DNA of 64,000 nt, from the NCBI GenBank assembly GCA_002189035.1, contig NEEC01000004.1:4030001-4094000 (forward strand). The letters run 5' to 3'. Positions within the stretch are counted from its first letter, which is position 1; each line of letters starts with the position of its first letter. The notes under the pieces are model-generated. The model did no database searches and was not told where the DNA came from. It saw only the letters and a program-made list of their open reading frames with translations. The DNA comes from Utricularia gibba (taxonomy: Eukaryota > Streptophyta > Magnoliopsida > Lamiales > Lentibulariaceae). A program made the translations under genes and the position numbers. Shown piece by piece: positions 22,860 to 34,721 of the stretch.

Positions 22860-25800
22860 AGAATGTCAAGCCCAAAGTACGAATATCAAAGCTGTTTGAT
22901 ACAAGTTAAAGTAACCGCTGATTCCTAGTCTATAAGTAATAGTTGTTTGGTATTCTATCTATAAATACATGTAACTTCTCACAATATGTATGATCTTTTA
23001 GATACAATACTTGAGAATAAATACTTTCAAAAGCATACTACATATTTCTCTTCATGACCAAAACATTCAATTTTATTGAAAGTATACTAGAGAAATGTTT
23101 ATAATAGTACACTCGATGTGCATGGAAGCCAATCAACATAGTCAACCTTCAACATCCTGGTTTGAAACTCACAACATTATTCTTACAAATTTGTTGTATT
23201 GGTGTATTGTTCTTTGCAACTCTACAAGAAGAATTTCAACATGTCAATAATAAATATATCTCTTTCAATATTCGATGGAAATGAATATGATATTTGGGAC
23301 CTAAAAATGAAAATATACCTCCAACTCCATGATCTCTAGAAAATTAAAGTTTCAAATCTTATTTTTGAAGGAATTCTGAGAAATTAACTATAGAAAAGAC
23401 TTATAAAGAAAAGAAAATTCAAATAGATGTTGTGCTAGCTTCTATAGTAGTAGGAGATGCTAGCCGATGCATTATCAAAAAATTTGCAAGAGAAGCATGG
23501 CTTACTCTACAAATAACCTTTGAAGAAATGAAGGAAGATAAAAAAAAGAAAAATTCAAAAATTGTGGAATGAAGTTTGTAAGTTCAAAATAAAAGATGGA
23601 GAAGTTGTTGTTAATATGGAACAACTTTTAAAGAACTAGGAAAAACTGAAGCAACTTAGAGAAGAAGCGGATGAGCTTGAAGAACGCTAACTTAATGCCG
23701 AATCATCCATAGAGCTCCAAACCAATTTGGTACTGTTATTGAGTCACTAGAAGCTATTGGATTTCCTGAAACCCTCAGCCTACAGCAACTACTTAATCAC
23801 TTCAAAAATGCTAACAGCCAAAGAAAGTTTTGCAATGAAGAAAACTTACTAGAGGCTGCTTTCAAAACTTCCTTCTCCTTAACTATTCCCAAAGATGAAA
23901 ATGTGACTCAACCATATGTTGCACCAAGCTTACGACCTGCAAAAAAGGAAAAAAGGGACCACATCTTCCTTGTCGTTATCATGTTTAGAAAAATCACCTA
24001 TCGATGAGTTGTTTTTGACACCATGAGGTGTACTGCATGAACTGCTCAACTAAAGGGGATGTGGAAAGGTTGTGTCCCTCCAAGAAGTCTCAAGCTACTG
24101 GGTATTTTGTTGCACGAATTGTTGAAAGCTCAAAAAATAAAACAAACAATGCATTTTCTTATGATTTGAATATGAAATTGAACCCTTTTGTTTATCCCAT
24201 GCACAGCAAGACAATACTAAGTGCACGTTTGATTGGATGGTTTAGGTGGATTGCAGCGTAGGTTTCAGGCGGGTAAAAATAAACTCACCTGCTGTCTATA
24301 AACCAAGCGGGAACCCACTCAGCTGGGTTTAGCTAAACCCATGGGAGGAGTTCGGTTTAGCTAAACAAGACTCATTGCTTCCAATTTTACCCTCGTGCCA
24401 TCCAACTTTGAACGCAGATCTACAAACTAGAAGCTTTGTTCATTAATTACCGACGGTGTTGCATGTAGTTTGGGTGCAAAGGGTGGGCCTTCCAGTAAAT
24501 GTGTTTTCTGTTCTTGGTGGGTTTGTCCACAGCAACACCGCATAGTGGGTTTTTATCTGTGATTTTCCAATTTCAAAATCAGTGTTGTTGTGTGTGTGGA
24601 TTTATTTTGCTCAATTTTTGCTACTATTAAGGGGACATGGATTTTTCCACGGCCTGGGCTACGCTACACACACCACAACACCGCATGCTGCCTAATGCAG
24701 TGCTTTGTTTTCCAAAAAGAAATGAGATAAAATACTGCAGTTATGCAGTTATGCAGCTACACCGTAACACCGTGCTTGTTTGTATGCAGTGCCTCCCCAT
24801 AGGACGTTGTAACACTGTCTACCCTACGCAGTGCTCATATCATTTATATGTAGTTATTGTTGGGGAAGATTATATTAGTAATTTCATATGAAAATTCATC
24901 ACAAATCCAATTTTATACCCACGTACCAAATGTGTATTCATCTTAAACCCATCAACCAAATACGAATTACACCCTCTAAATCCATAAAATTGGATTATCT
25001 AAACCCAAATAAACTAAATCTAGATTCAGGTCAAACCCAACAACTAAACGCGTCCTATCTCAGTGGGTTTGTAATAGATTTTACAAACCTTTTGATATAA
25101 GTCTGATTGGTTTATCAATTGCACTTGCAGCAACCATTTGACCTAAGTCAAAACTATGATTACTACATATGTGATAATATCTAGAAGAACATTTACCATG
25201 TCTGATGTAACACCAATCTCAGTGGAAGGGGATGGATCTATATGTCATGTTCGTCAAGTATGTGACAATTTATTAAGTGCTGGCCATCTATATGACAAGT
25301 ATGTTAGAGAGCGGGCATAATTTGAACCTAGGAAATCGTATGTGCATATTGAAAGGTCAAGCGCATAATATTATGCTGAAATTAACCATGGTAAATAATC
25401 TATTTTCAGTAAATTTTAAATCAACTAACCATGACTTCATCTTTGTGACACAAAAGACTCGAGCATCATCACTTTGAGACATTAAAAACAGCTTGAGCCC
25501 AAGAAGTTATTCAATCTATACCTCAAATAAAAGAATAAAATTATCTTTGTAACATTTGTTTCTTGGGGAAAATGAGTAGAAGCTCGTTCAAAAGAAGAGC
25601 AGAAATTTCAAACTTCAAATTAAAGTTAGTAGTCGATGATATATGTAGATCCAAGCATATGGCTATCCTAAGCAGAAACAAATTCTATGATATATTTATC
25701 GATGACTACTTAAGGTATACATGAATCTATTTTCTTAAACAAAAATCCAAAATCACTAGATAATTCAAGAGGTTCAAAACTATGACAGAATTACAAAATT

Positions 25801-26060
25801 GATGCAAAATACTTACAATACACTCAGACAATGATGGAAAATATAAGTCCACCAACCTTTATGATATCTGCAATGAAAATAGTATTGTAAATCAATTCAC
25901 AATGACATACACTCCTCGACAAAATGGTATTTGCGAAAAGAAGAATCAAATAATTATGAATATGGCTAGATGTCTCCTATTAGAGCACAACCTACTAATG
26001 CATTTTTTATAAGAAGTTGTTAAGACACCATTGTTCTTATTAAATAAACCGTCTGCCTCC
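22860..26060 (+). mobile_element. Degenerate Ty1/copia retrotransposon, left part (possible LTR, gag, integrase)
   Basis: A gag-like start near 23240 reads MSIINISLSIFDGNEYDIWD and then meets a stop. From 25560 to 26050 broken frames match copia integrase: a core piece resembling FIDDYLRYTWIYFLKQKS, a piece resembling MTYTPRQNGICEKKNQIIMN, and LLNKPSAS just before the hAT insertion. The integrase resumes after that insertion at 28808. A TATA-like CTATAAATAC at about 22959 may belong to its 5' LTR. Many stops and frame shifts make this an old, dead copy. Confidence 0.75.
24216..25055. mobile_element. Possible non-autonomous DNA transposon inside the copia remnant
   Basis: Sequence between gag-like and pol-like pieces that does not match copia. 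Its left edge (CACGTTTGATTGGATGGTTT) loosely mirrors its right edge (the complement reads CGCGTTTAGTTGTTGGGTTT), like degenerate terminal inverted repeats. No target duplication was found. Confidence 0.3.
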
Positions 26061-28807
26061 TAGGGGCTATTAATGGAAATGGATCGGATTGGATTGAATT
26101 ACGTTAAATCCAAAACCAAACTAATAAAAATAGTTATATTCAAAACCGATCCAAAATCACAATAATTATTGACATTGAAACCAAATCCAATCAAAACAAT
26201 ATTCCTAAAACTAAATCCAAACCAATCCAATTCGATTTTTAATTGAAAATTAAAAAATATCAATTTGCATTCAAAATAAAATACATAAGTTCACAGTTTC
26301 AATAATTCGAATCGTAGCTTCATTTATTCGATATCTTCATCATGATCTTTGTATAATCATCTAATTCTTTATATGAGAACATGTGGAATGTATAATAAAA
26401 TAAATGAAAACACATTAATATATAATTTAAATAGTATTAATAAGCATAGTGAATATCATTGTTCTTTGATAATCAATCTTTATAGCACAACAAAGCTTCG
26501 ATAATATCTACACTCATTGTATTAGGATATTCATTTAATATTCTCTTTCCCATGCTAAAAGCATATTATACACTATAATTGAACGTATGTCTCTTGCCAT
26601 TTGAACCAATTGTGGATATCTCATTTCGTAACCTTTCCAAAAAGTCAATAGATCGATTTTAGTAGATCTCTCTATTCTCGAATCATCCAAATAAAGTTTT
26701 GGTTGATTTTTTTGAAGTGTTTGTCTACTTTCATTTAAATCGAAACAATCAAATGCCTGAATAATATAACAATTGTTATATGATAAAAGAATACATACAA
26801 TAAAATAATTTTAAAATAAAATATAAAAACTAATAACTTAAATATAACTGTCATGTCATTATTGAAACTCATATTAATGGATTGTGAAGAAATATCTCTA
26901 CTAATTCGTATATAACTCCTTTTTTGAGAATTTGAATAAGCATATTCTTGATAAATCAATCAAGTATAATTTCTCTTTTAGCTTTTGACACTCAGTAATA
27001 TGATCCCCATGAAATGCTGGAAAACACCACTCAACAAATTGATATTTGTATCTTGGGTCAAATACCACTAGAATAGCCAAAAGTATATGAACATTCATTT
27101 CAATACTTTTCAAACTTTGAGTATATTTTATTGGCTATTCTACTCATAAACTCAATTGGACTCTTCAATACATTCATCAATTTCATCTTAATCTTGAAAA
27201 CCAAAGCAAAGTATAAGTGACATGTTAGAGTCTTAATAGCAAAAACAATATAGATAGCTTCATTGAAAACTTGAAATAGCTCACATATTTTTTCAATTTT
27301 CTTTCATTCATCTTGTGCATACATCTTGTCTCAAACTATGTTTTTTTTTATCAAAATCACATATTGAAACACATATTATAAATATTTTCTTTCTTATATG
27401 AGAAACTTTCACATATTTTGCATATTCTTTGATATTATGAATATAAGTATTAATGTCTTTCAACCCTTCTTGAACAATCAAGTTTATAATATGTGCACAA
27501 TAACGAACATGTAAGAAAACACCTTCACTGATAAGATGACATCTTTCAAAATAAAACCTAATTCTTAACTCCATAACTAACACATCATTTGCAGAAGCAT
27601 TATCTAAAGTTATAGTAAACACTTTCTTCACAATTCACCAATAAACTAACAAGCTAAATATTTTATCTACCAAACAATATCCACTATGAGGAGGTGCCAC
27701 GTAAGCATAAACTAAGTATTCGTTTCTTCATCATTTAATTAGAATCAATGTAGTGTATTGTCAAAGCTAAGTAACCATCAGAAATGATTGAAGTCTACAA
27801 ATCACTAGTTAAACACATTATTCTTGACAATTTCTTAGTTCAATTGCAAGCTTCTAACTCTCATTGTAAAATAAATCGATAACATCACCTCTAGCTATCT
27901 TTCTACACATATGTCTTACATTTGGTTGCAAATAATAATAAAACAATCACGAATATCTTCATACTCCACAAATAAAAATGGAAGTTAATGTTGAACAATA
28001 GCTTTAGCCAACAAATCTCGGAATCTGGCTTGACTGAATGTTTGATTTCTTATGCCAATGGATGAGTCGTTTTTACCTAAAAGTAATTGTCCAACATCTT
28101 GGTATTTACATCCTAGGCATTTCTCATAATAATTTTTTTGGGTTTGTTGTGCCATTATGTATATTTTTTATATATTTTCTCACAAGATTTGCATTTAGGT
28201 TTGTCCACCTTATTCTTTTATTGTACTACCTCATAATATTTCCAAATTTTTGAATAAAAATGTCTCTTTCTTTTTCCCGCCTTTGAACTATCAGATTTAT
28301 TTTCTAAAATTTCAATAAAATCGACAGAATGAACCTCTTCATTGTCAACTAGATTACTGATCTCTGCACCTAGTATTACAATAGAATAGAACACCACAAT
28401 AGATATTCATCGATAAACTATAAAGATATGCAAAATAAATGTCTAAACTTTATTTTAAAGTTGACTATATTGTATTATTCTTATTTGGTAAATCGCTAGA
28501 GCAATCTCTTGCAACGTGATCCTTGGAGATTTGTTCAAAGAATCATCACATGGTGGAGGAGGAAGAAGCTTTTTTTAAGCAAATATGCTTTCGTCAACCT
28601 TTTCTATGTTACAGGAGTAGTGAAGAATAAGAAAGTAATGGATCAAATGAGCCAAATGGGATTTATAACAAGTAATCCAAAACCAAATTGGATTATATAA
28701 ATTCAAAAATTAAACCAATCTGAATATTTAATATTATAATTCATATTCGATCCAATTAAGGTTGTTGAGCCAGATCATCCAATTGATCCAACCCATTTAT
28801 ACTCTTA
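26061..28807 (-). mobile_element. hAT-superfamily transposon remnant (RICESLEEPER-like), nested in copia
   Basis: The minus strand carries transposase pieces in order: KKVFTITLDNASANDV with HVRYCAHIINLIVQEGLKDI (27308..27631), then a later piece with ILVVFDPRYKYQFVEW (26901..27113). These match the ZBED/RICESLEEPER transposase core. The ends form an imperfect inverted repeat: TAGGGGCTATTAATGG at 26061 against TAAGAGTATAAATGG read from 28807. Next to the left end are GGATCGGATTGGATT-type subterminal repeats common in this group. Stops and frame breaks abound. The element splits one copia integrase, whose frame ends before 26061 and resumes after 28807. No clean 8-bp target duplication is left. 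Confidence 0.75.
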
Positions 28808-29000
28808 GTAGGGTGGGTATAACAATGTATGAAATGTGGTATGGAAAAATCCCGAAACTCTAAAATTTGAAAATTTTTGAATTTCTTTGTTATGTGCATC
28901 TTCCAAAAGAAGAGCATAGAAAACTGAAAAATCACTCACAAATAGGTGTAGGGAGTATTCAGAATCTCCTCAAATATATAGAAGATTCATTACAATTAAA
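28808..29000 (+). mobile_element. Copia remnant, continuation after the hAT insertion
   Basis: The plus strand reads TMYEMWYGKIPKL then NLKIFEFLCYVHLPKEEHRK, the conserved stretch that follows the integrase core in Ty1/copia polyproteins. It continues the element cut at 26060. Confidence 0.7.
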
Positions 29001-29399
29001 ATAAGTTCAAAGATGTTATGATGGGATAGTAGATAAAGTAGTGATTGAACATTATATATCATTAAGGGGTCAAGAAAATATTTGCATCGAGACTACTTAA
29101 AAAATAATTAAAATTATAGATGTATATTATACTCTTAAGATATCTTGCAACCTCCACAATTCAAGTCAACTACTATGAAAAGGATTGAAAGTGCAACTAG
29201 AGTACGTTGAGTGCATTAACCGTGATATTGACTCCAACTATACTACTCACTATTCCCATGATCATCTGAATATTTCTTGTGATTGTTTCAAAATCAACCT
29301 GGAAAAATGAAATATGTCTATCAACCATTGAAGACTAAGTCATCATCACTATGCATCAATCATATCACTAAAAAAGAAAAAAAAACTTACAAAAGGAGT

Positions 29400-29654
29400 T
29401 CTTAGTTTTCTCATGAAGAGAAGAATTGTAAAACTTGTTTGATGTGCAAAATAAATAGGAAGGCATTTCCTAAGTTCATTATTTCATTCTTTTGAAAACT
29501 TGAAGTCTTTTTAGATGTGTGTAGAAATATGTCTATTTTTGCACATGCAAAAAAATAAATTCTATGTCATCTTTATCGATGAACACTCAAAGTACACATG
29601 AACCTCTCTTATAAAAAAAAAGTCAAAAGTATTTCGACATTTCAAGAAATCCAA
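29400..29654 (+). mobile_element. Second degenerate copia integrase, left piece
   Basis: Broken frames resembling CKTCLMCKINRKAFPK and then LEVFLDVCRNMSIF match the start of a copia integrase (zinc finger and core). The piece stops at a solo LTR and resumes at 30126. Confidence 0.55.
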
Positions 29655-30125
29655 TGTTCTAACTTGTGGGTCCCTCCATGTGGGGCCCACACCAAAATAC
29701 AAAAAAAAAAGAAATGTGCAGAGGTTGGCACACCAACCCTTCAAGGGTGACGTGCACTCCCCTTTATAAATAGAGGGGAGCTCTCCCCCACAGATGACAC
29801 ACAAGAGTAGCTCAAAGTATTTTAGATGTTTTAAGTAAGTTTTTCGGTTTTCGAGGGTAGAATAGGGAAAGGAGAAAGATAGTATTCTTTTCTATTCGTG
29901 TTTCTCACTCGGTAGAGTTTTCGGGGAGAAGGTATAAAGAAAAGGTAAAACCCGATAGTTTACCAAGGTAAATCTCTTTGTATTCACTGTAGTAAATAAT
30001 GAATTTTTCTCAGAGTTGGGTATGGACGTAGCCCTTATTTTAAGGTGAACCACGTTAAATCTTGGTGTCTATTTTTCTTGGTTCTTGCATTCAAATTTAT
30101 TGTCTGGTATTAACTGTGCACAACA
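29655..30125 (+). mobile_element. Solo LTR of a copia-type element
   Basis: A 471-bp segment bounded by TGTT and AACA, with a TATA-like TTTATAAATAGAGGG at about 29761 and a 3' part (GAACCACGTTAAATCTTG, then TTATTGTCTGGTATT) typical of plant copia LTRs. Copia integrase sequence flanks it on both sides, so it is nested. I could not match 5-bp target duplications. Confidence 0.65.
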
Positions 30126-30730
30126 TAAATGAGGTGCACAATAGATGAAAAATACTTTTCCTTTGCTCTAATAATGGAGGAGAATATAGTTCAATGGAGT
30201 TTAAAAACATCTTTGACATTGATGGCATTATTCATCAATTCATTATCTCACACATCCTTGAATAAAATGAGATATATGATAATAAAAAATGAACCATTAT
30301 AAAAATGACAATATCCTTAATGTATACAAAAGAGGTACCTCTGTGTTTTTAATAAGAGGTTGCTCTATGGACTACCTTCTAAAGACTCTTAAGGATAGCA
30401 AATCTCCATATGAAATGTGGCATGATAGAGTTCCTAATTTGGAGCACATCAGAATTTTTAAATCCTTATGTTGTATACACATCCATAAGAATCATCTGGA
30501 TTATGGAGACACTTACAAAGTCTATAGAAGTCCTCAATTTATGTACAAATCAAGTTGAGCTAATTAGGGATGTGACAATGGATAAGACAAAAATTTATAA
30601 TTGGAGCAAATTTGCATTCAAGTCAATCGACTCTTATTATTTTTCAGCCATATTAAATATGTTTCCTAATACTGAGGAGGAAGAAGAGTTAGAAAATCCT
30701 ACTCATCATTATAATATTATCACTTGAAAG
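30126..30730 (+). mobile_element. Second degenerate copia element, middle piece
   Basis: Reads NNGGEYSSMEFKNIF (end of the integrase core), then SPYEMWHDRVPNLEHIRIFK, which is the post-integrase block. Stops and frame changes are present. Confidence 0.65.
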
Positions 30731-31025
30731 TTTCGGTGGAACTCTCTCTTTCCGATTGTTGAAGAAGAATGCATTGAGGAGGAAGTGTACAACTCCTCCA
30801 ATGGTCTTGATCTTTGCTCATCTCACACTAAAAATAATTGCATTGGAAGAGCAGACATTGATGACTTCTTTTTGGAAGAAGAAAATAGCAATATGAAGGA
30901 GAATGCAGATGATTTTCAGTACTTATATGTCAGACCTAGAAATTTCAGAATTTGATAAAGAAGTTGAGGAAAATATTCACTTCAACCTGCCCAATGGCTT
31001 TGTTTTCAAGATTTTGAAGGAAATT

Positions 31026-31440
31026 TCAAATTCTAAAAAGATCAATGATAGGCCCTTTCGTCCCTCCCCTTGAAAACTCAACATCTTGGCTGATGTTTGC
31101 ACCACTACTAATTACAAGTACAAGTTGGCTTTGATACCAAATGAAATGACTCATCATCTTCTTAAAGAATATTGTCCGCTTTGAGCATCCATCGTTTATA
31201 ATTTTACACTCTTCTTCTGAAAAAAATGCCTCATATAAGATTAAAGAAGGCCCCTCTATATAAATCATCCCTCTATCCCGTGTGTAGCCGATGTGGGATT
31301 AGAGCCCAGCTTAAGGAAGGGTGCAAAGATCTATGACGAATCCCAAATCAGTTACGAACAGGTTAGAAAGATAGTTTATATTGAGGTACCGTCTCTAATC
31401 TTACATAAGGTTTTTTACTTGAAATGAGAGAACGTAAGCC
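31026..31440 (-). mobile_element. LTR and primer-binding site of another retroelement, minus orientation
   Basis: On the minus strand TTTGGTATCAAAGCC at 31127..31141 is a one-mismatch form of the initiator-Met primer-binding site TGGTATCAGAGCC. The upstream sequence (31142..31440) would be the LTR, with TTTATATAGAGGGG as a TATA-like box. It interrupts plus-strand copia remnants. Confidence 0.5.
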
Positions 31441-31559
31441 CATGAGGATTTGATGTCCTAAGTGTATAATATTGTGCAAGGAAATGATGTATCATTACAA
31501 TCATGAAGAATGTGATCAACCTTTGAATGCAAAATCAAGTTATGATATATATTGGATAG

Positions 31560-32010
31560 GTGTCTATTGACCTATGAACCCATCATCACTTACTAGGCAT
31601 TAAAAGAGCTATGATGAAATGACCTCTATTGAAGAACATGATGTATGGGAAGTGGTGGATAAGCATGAAAAATACTAAAGTTCTTGAACTGAAATGGATA
31701 AGAAAACCAAAACTAACTCCTAACTAAAGACTCAAGGCTGGTGGTTCTAGGATACCCTCAAAAGACTAAAGTAGATTATATGGAGACGTTTGCACCAATG
31801 TCTCAATTAGATACCATAAAGCCCATCATTATAATGGTTGTCAATTATAATTGGAAGTTGTATCACCTTGACATCAAATATTTTTTTCTCAATTAAGAGA
31901 CTCATCAGGACATATATATGTATCCTCCATCTGATTTTGAAATCAAATAAAGAGAAAATAAAGTATTCAAATAAAAAAAATCTGTATGAACTAAAACAAG
32001 CATCCAAAGT
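31560..32010 (+). mobile_element. Copia reverse transcriptase remnant
   Basis: Broken frames read VLGYPQKTKVDYMETFAPMS, then NYNWKLYHLDIKYFFLN, the fingers and palm region of Ty1/copia reverse transcriptase. It is probably the 3' continuation of the second copia element. Confidence 0.7.
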
Positions 32011-33063
32011 TTAAATTACTTAAATGTAATATTCTGAATTAAATTATTTCTCTAATAAATTGTGTTGAATTATTATAAATATTAAAATAAATAAATAAAA
32101 TCACTTAAATTATTAAATTTGAATTGAACTAATATAACTTTGAATTTTAAAATATTTATCCTAATAAGATTGCCACTCGGCACCTATTGTTTCATACTTC
32201 ATTACATTCTGTACACGCACAATTGTTTGAATTAATGGGGACCGGTCTTGACTTTATTTGAAGATTTGACACACCATCCCAAAATTTTGTGTGTTATTCA
32301 TAAAATAATATTATTTTTTTCACTGAATAAAAATATACTGCCTATCTCTTTATGATTTTGAATTTCATTTTCCCTCTTGAGACAAAAAGTGATTTTGTAG
32401 CCTCCTAATACCTTTTTTTACTATTCATAATAATATTTTGACATAACGAATGTCAAATAACCTAAGGATCTCAAAGGATCATGTTATGATCTTTGTCGTG
32501 TTTCGTATACGTAAAAAATTGATAATCGTTGATATTAATTTTTTATTTCCGTTTATGTAATACAAATTTAGTACGAATAGATTTATAAATGATCTTTGAA
32601 TAATAGCGGAGTTTCGGGATCTAAGAAGAGTTGGATCTTCTTCATTGTGGTATGCCAAAGAGGGATTCGTACACATAGGATGTTATAACACAAGGTTTTT
32701 TATATGGTGATGAGATGAATATATAGGGAAGTAAGTAGTGTGTTTCCTTTTTGCGAGTGTGGCATCCCTGGTTTTATCCATTACTGCATGTCCATTCGTG
32801 AGCAGAATCAGGGCCTAGAAATTGCAGCAACGGCTAAAAGGGATTAATGGGTGATAAGCGGAGGAGGGATCGCCTGAATCCACACCGGAGATACCTTATC
32901 CAACCCCTCCGCCGCTCTGAATAATCATAATTACCTCGCTAATCAGATTTTAAGTAACAATAATTTGTTTTTATACATATAGTGAGCAGATACCCTTCAC
33001 TCGCTTACTACAAATACCTCCCCCCACACCACTTCTTCATCTTCCTCATCATTGGCTGCTGCA
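32011..33063. other. AT-rich spacer upstream of the MADS gene
   Basis: No gene recognised. The last 100 bases before the MADS start are richer in C and T and probably contain its leader. Confidence 0.5.
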
Positions 33064-34022
33064 ATGTCGGGACGGCAAACGAGAGGGCGGCAGAGGATTC
33101 CGATACGGAGGATTGAGAGCCAGGACGACTTGTACGCGACCTTCTCGAAGCGCCGTCTGGGTCTGTACAAGAAGGCCAGCGAGTTGTGCACTCTGTGCGG
33201 AGTCGACATGGGGATTATTATTTTTTCCCCTACCGACATACCCTACTCCTTCTTCAGCCCCACCATGGAGTCCGTCATCGAACGCTACCGGAACCCGAGT
33301 CAGCTGACGGAGCCCACCAGGCTGGGGAGGCGCGTTCCCGTGCGGTTATCCACCAATGCAACGCGAGGCTGGATGTGATACTTGATGAAAAGGAGGCGCT
33401 GAGGGAGCGGGAGAGGGCTCTGGATGAAATTGATAGGGCGAGGGAGAGGGGCTGGTGGGAGCAGCCGGTTGAAACCCTGGGGAAGGAGCAGGTCAAGGAA
33501 TGGATCTCGTGGTGGAGTGCTTTCCAGGGCAAGTTGGGGAGGAGGATGCACGAGCTAACGAATGCGGCTGGCTCAAGTTCAAATTTTGCTCAGGGTTTTT
33601 GTTTTTTATGTCGCTTCTTTTGAATCCAGACAGGAAACCTCAACTCTCACTCACTAACTCAGTTTTTGCTCGAATCAGGTTCAGGTCTCATTACTCAGAA
33701 CTGTTTCCCAGGTGATGCACTGCAGGCAGGGCACGGCGGAGGCATGGTGGCTGGAGACCAGTTTCAGTTTCCGACGCAATTTTACGGGGCTCCAGGGGTG
33801 CAGTACGCGCCCGTCCCTGGTAGGAATCTGCAGTTCTATGGCGCTCCGGGGACGCAGGAAGCAGGAGGCGGACCTAGTTTTACAGCGCAATTCAATGAGA
33901 ACCAGTTCGAGTTTCCTGCCGGAGGAAGTAACTTCCAGTACTATTTGCCGGCACCAGGCGAGAATGAGCCCGGAACTGGAAGCAGCCGAACAACAGACGG
34001 TGGCGGATACTTCCCCCATTGA
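33064..34022 (+). pseudogene. Type I (M-alpha, AGL62-like) MADS-box gene with a frameshift
   Basis: The ATG frame at 33064 encodes a full MADS domain (GRQRIPIRRIESQDDLYATF, KKASELCTLCGVDMGIIIF) and would stop at 33378 after about 104 residues. The expected downstream region is in another frame: CNARLDVILDEKEALRERE, then RGWWEQPVETLGKEQVKEW, the charged coiled-coil plus WWE/D block of AGL61/62-type proteins. The change falls between about 33290 and 33345, with no room for an intron. A GT-AG intron (about 33593..33684) then leads to a Gln/Gly/Phe-rich C-terminus ending at 34022. The rest is open and well kept, so the lesion is recent or a sequence error. Intact relatives act in endosperm and gametophyte development. 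Confidence 0.75.
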
Positions 34023-34721
34023 ACCAAACCCCAGTATTTCATGTCGTACGTATTTATTTCCCAATTGCTGCTGCGCCGCAGGCGCCTGCTGTCTTGTTTT
34101 TCTTTCAGCATTAACAGCTTAAAAAACACCCAAAATGCGCCACACGTGTTTCAATTTCAAAATTCAGAATAACATTTTAATAGTAAAGAATTTGAAACAT
34201 TATATCATTATTGGAATTTTATGTATTAGAAAAGTGATTACACTTCTTTGAGTGTGTGATAAAAATGAATACCGCATATGGTCTAATATATAGGAGATAA
34301 AGTAAGGATGAATACTTTTCTAAATGTTTAGGAATTGAAATTACGGCATAAAAATATAATAAAAATACAGATATAATATATGGTTTTTCATTTAATAGAT
34401 TTGAAATAAATGCGGAAATGGAGTAGTTATTAACAAACAAATGGCACCGTTGGATTGAGTTGTACGCAAATTCGGCGGTTTGCTCCTACAAAGGGAGCAC
34501 AGTAGGAAACTCAATTTCTTTATTTATGGTATGCTCCTTACAGATGTAGCCGTTACGGTCTCTCTCCGTGTGGGCTGACGTCATCCTTCCCCAACTGCGA
34601 TGCCATGCGAAACTTCGAAGGACGGCGAATTGGTAGGAGTCTTTTTTATCAGGAGCTTGTTTTGCCGGCCGATGGGTGAACTTGATATTTTTTAGGGGTT
34701 TTTGGTGTTTTTCTATGTGCG
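34023..34721. other. Spacer and promoter/leader of the transporter gene
   Basis: AT-rich until about 34440, then mixed composition. No further gene was recognised. Confidence 0.5.
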
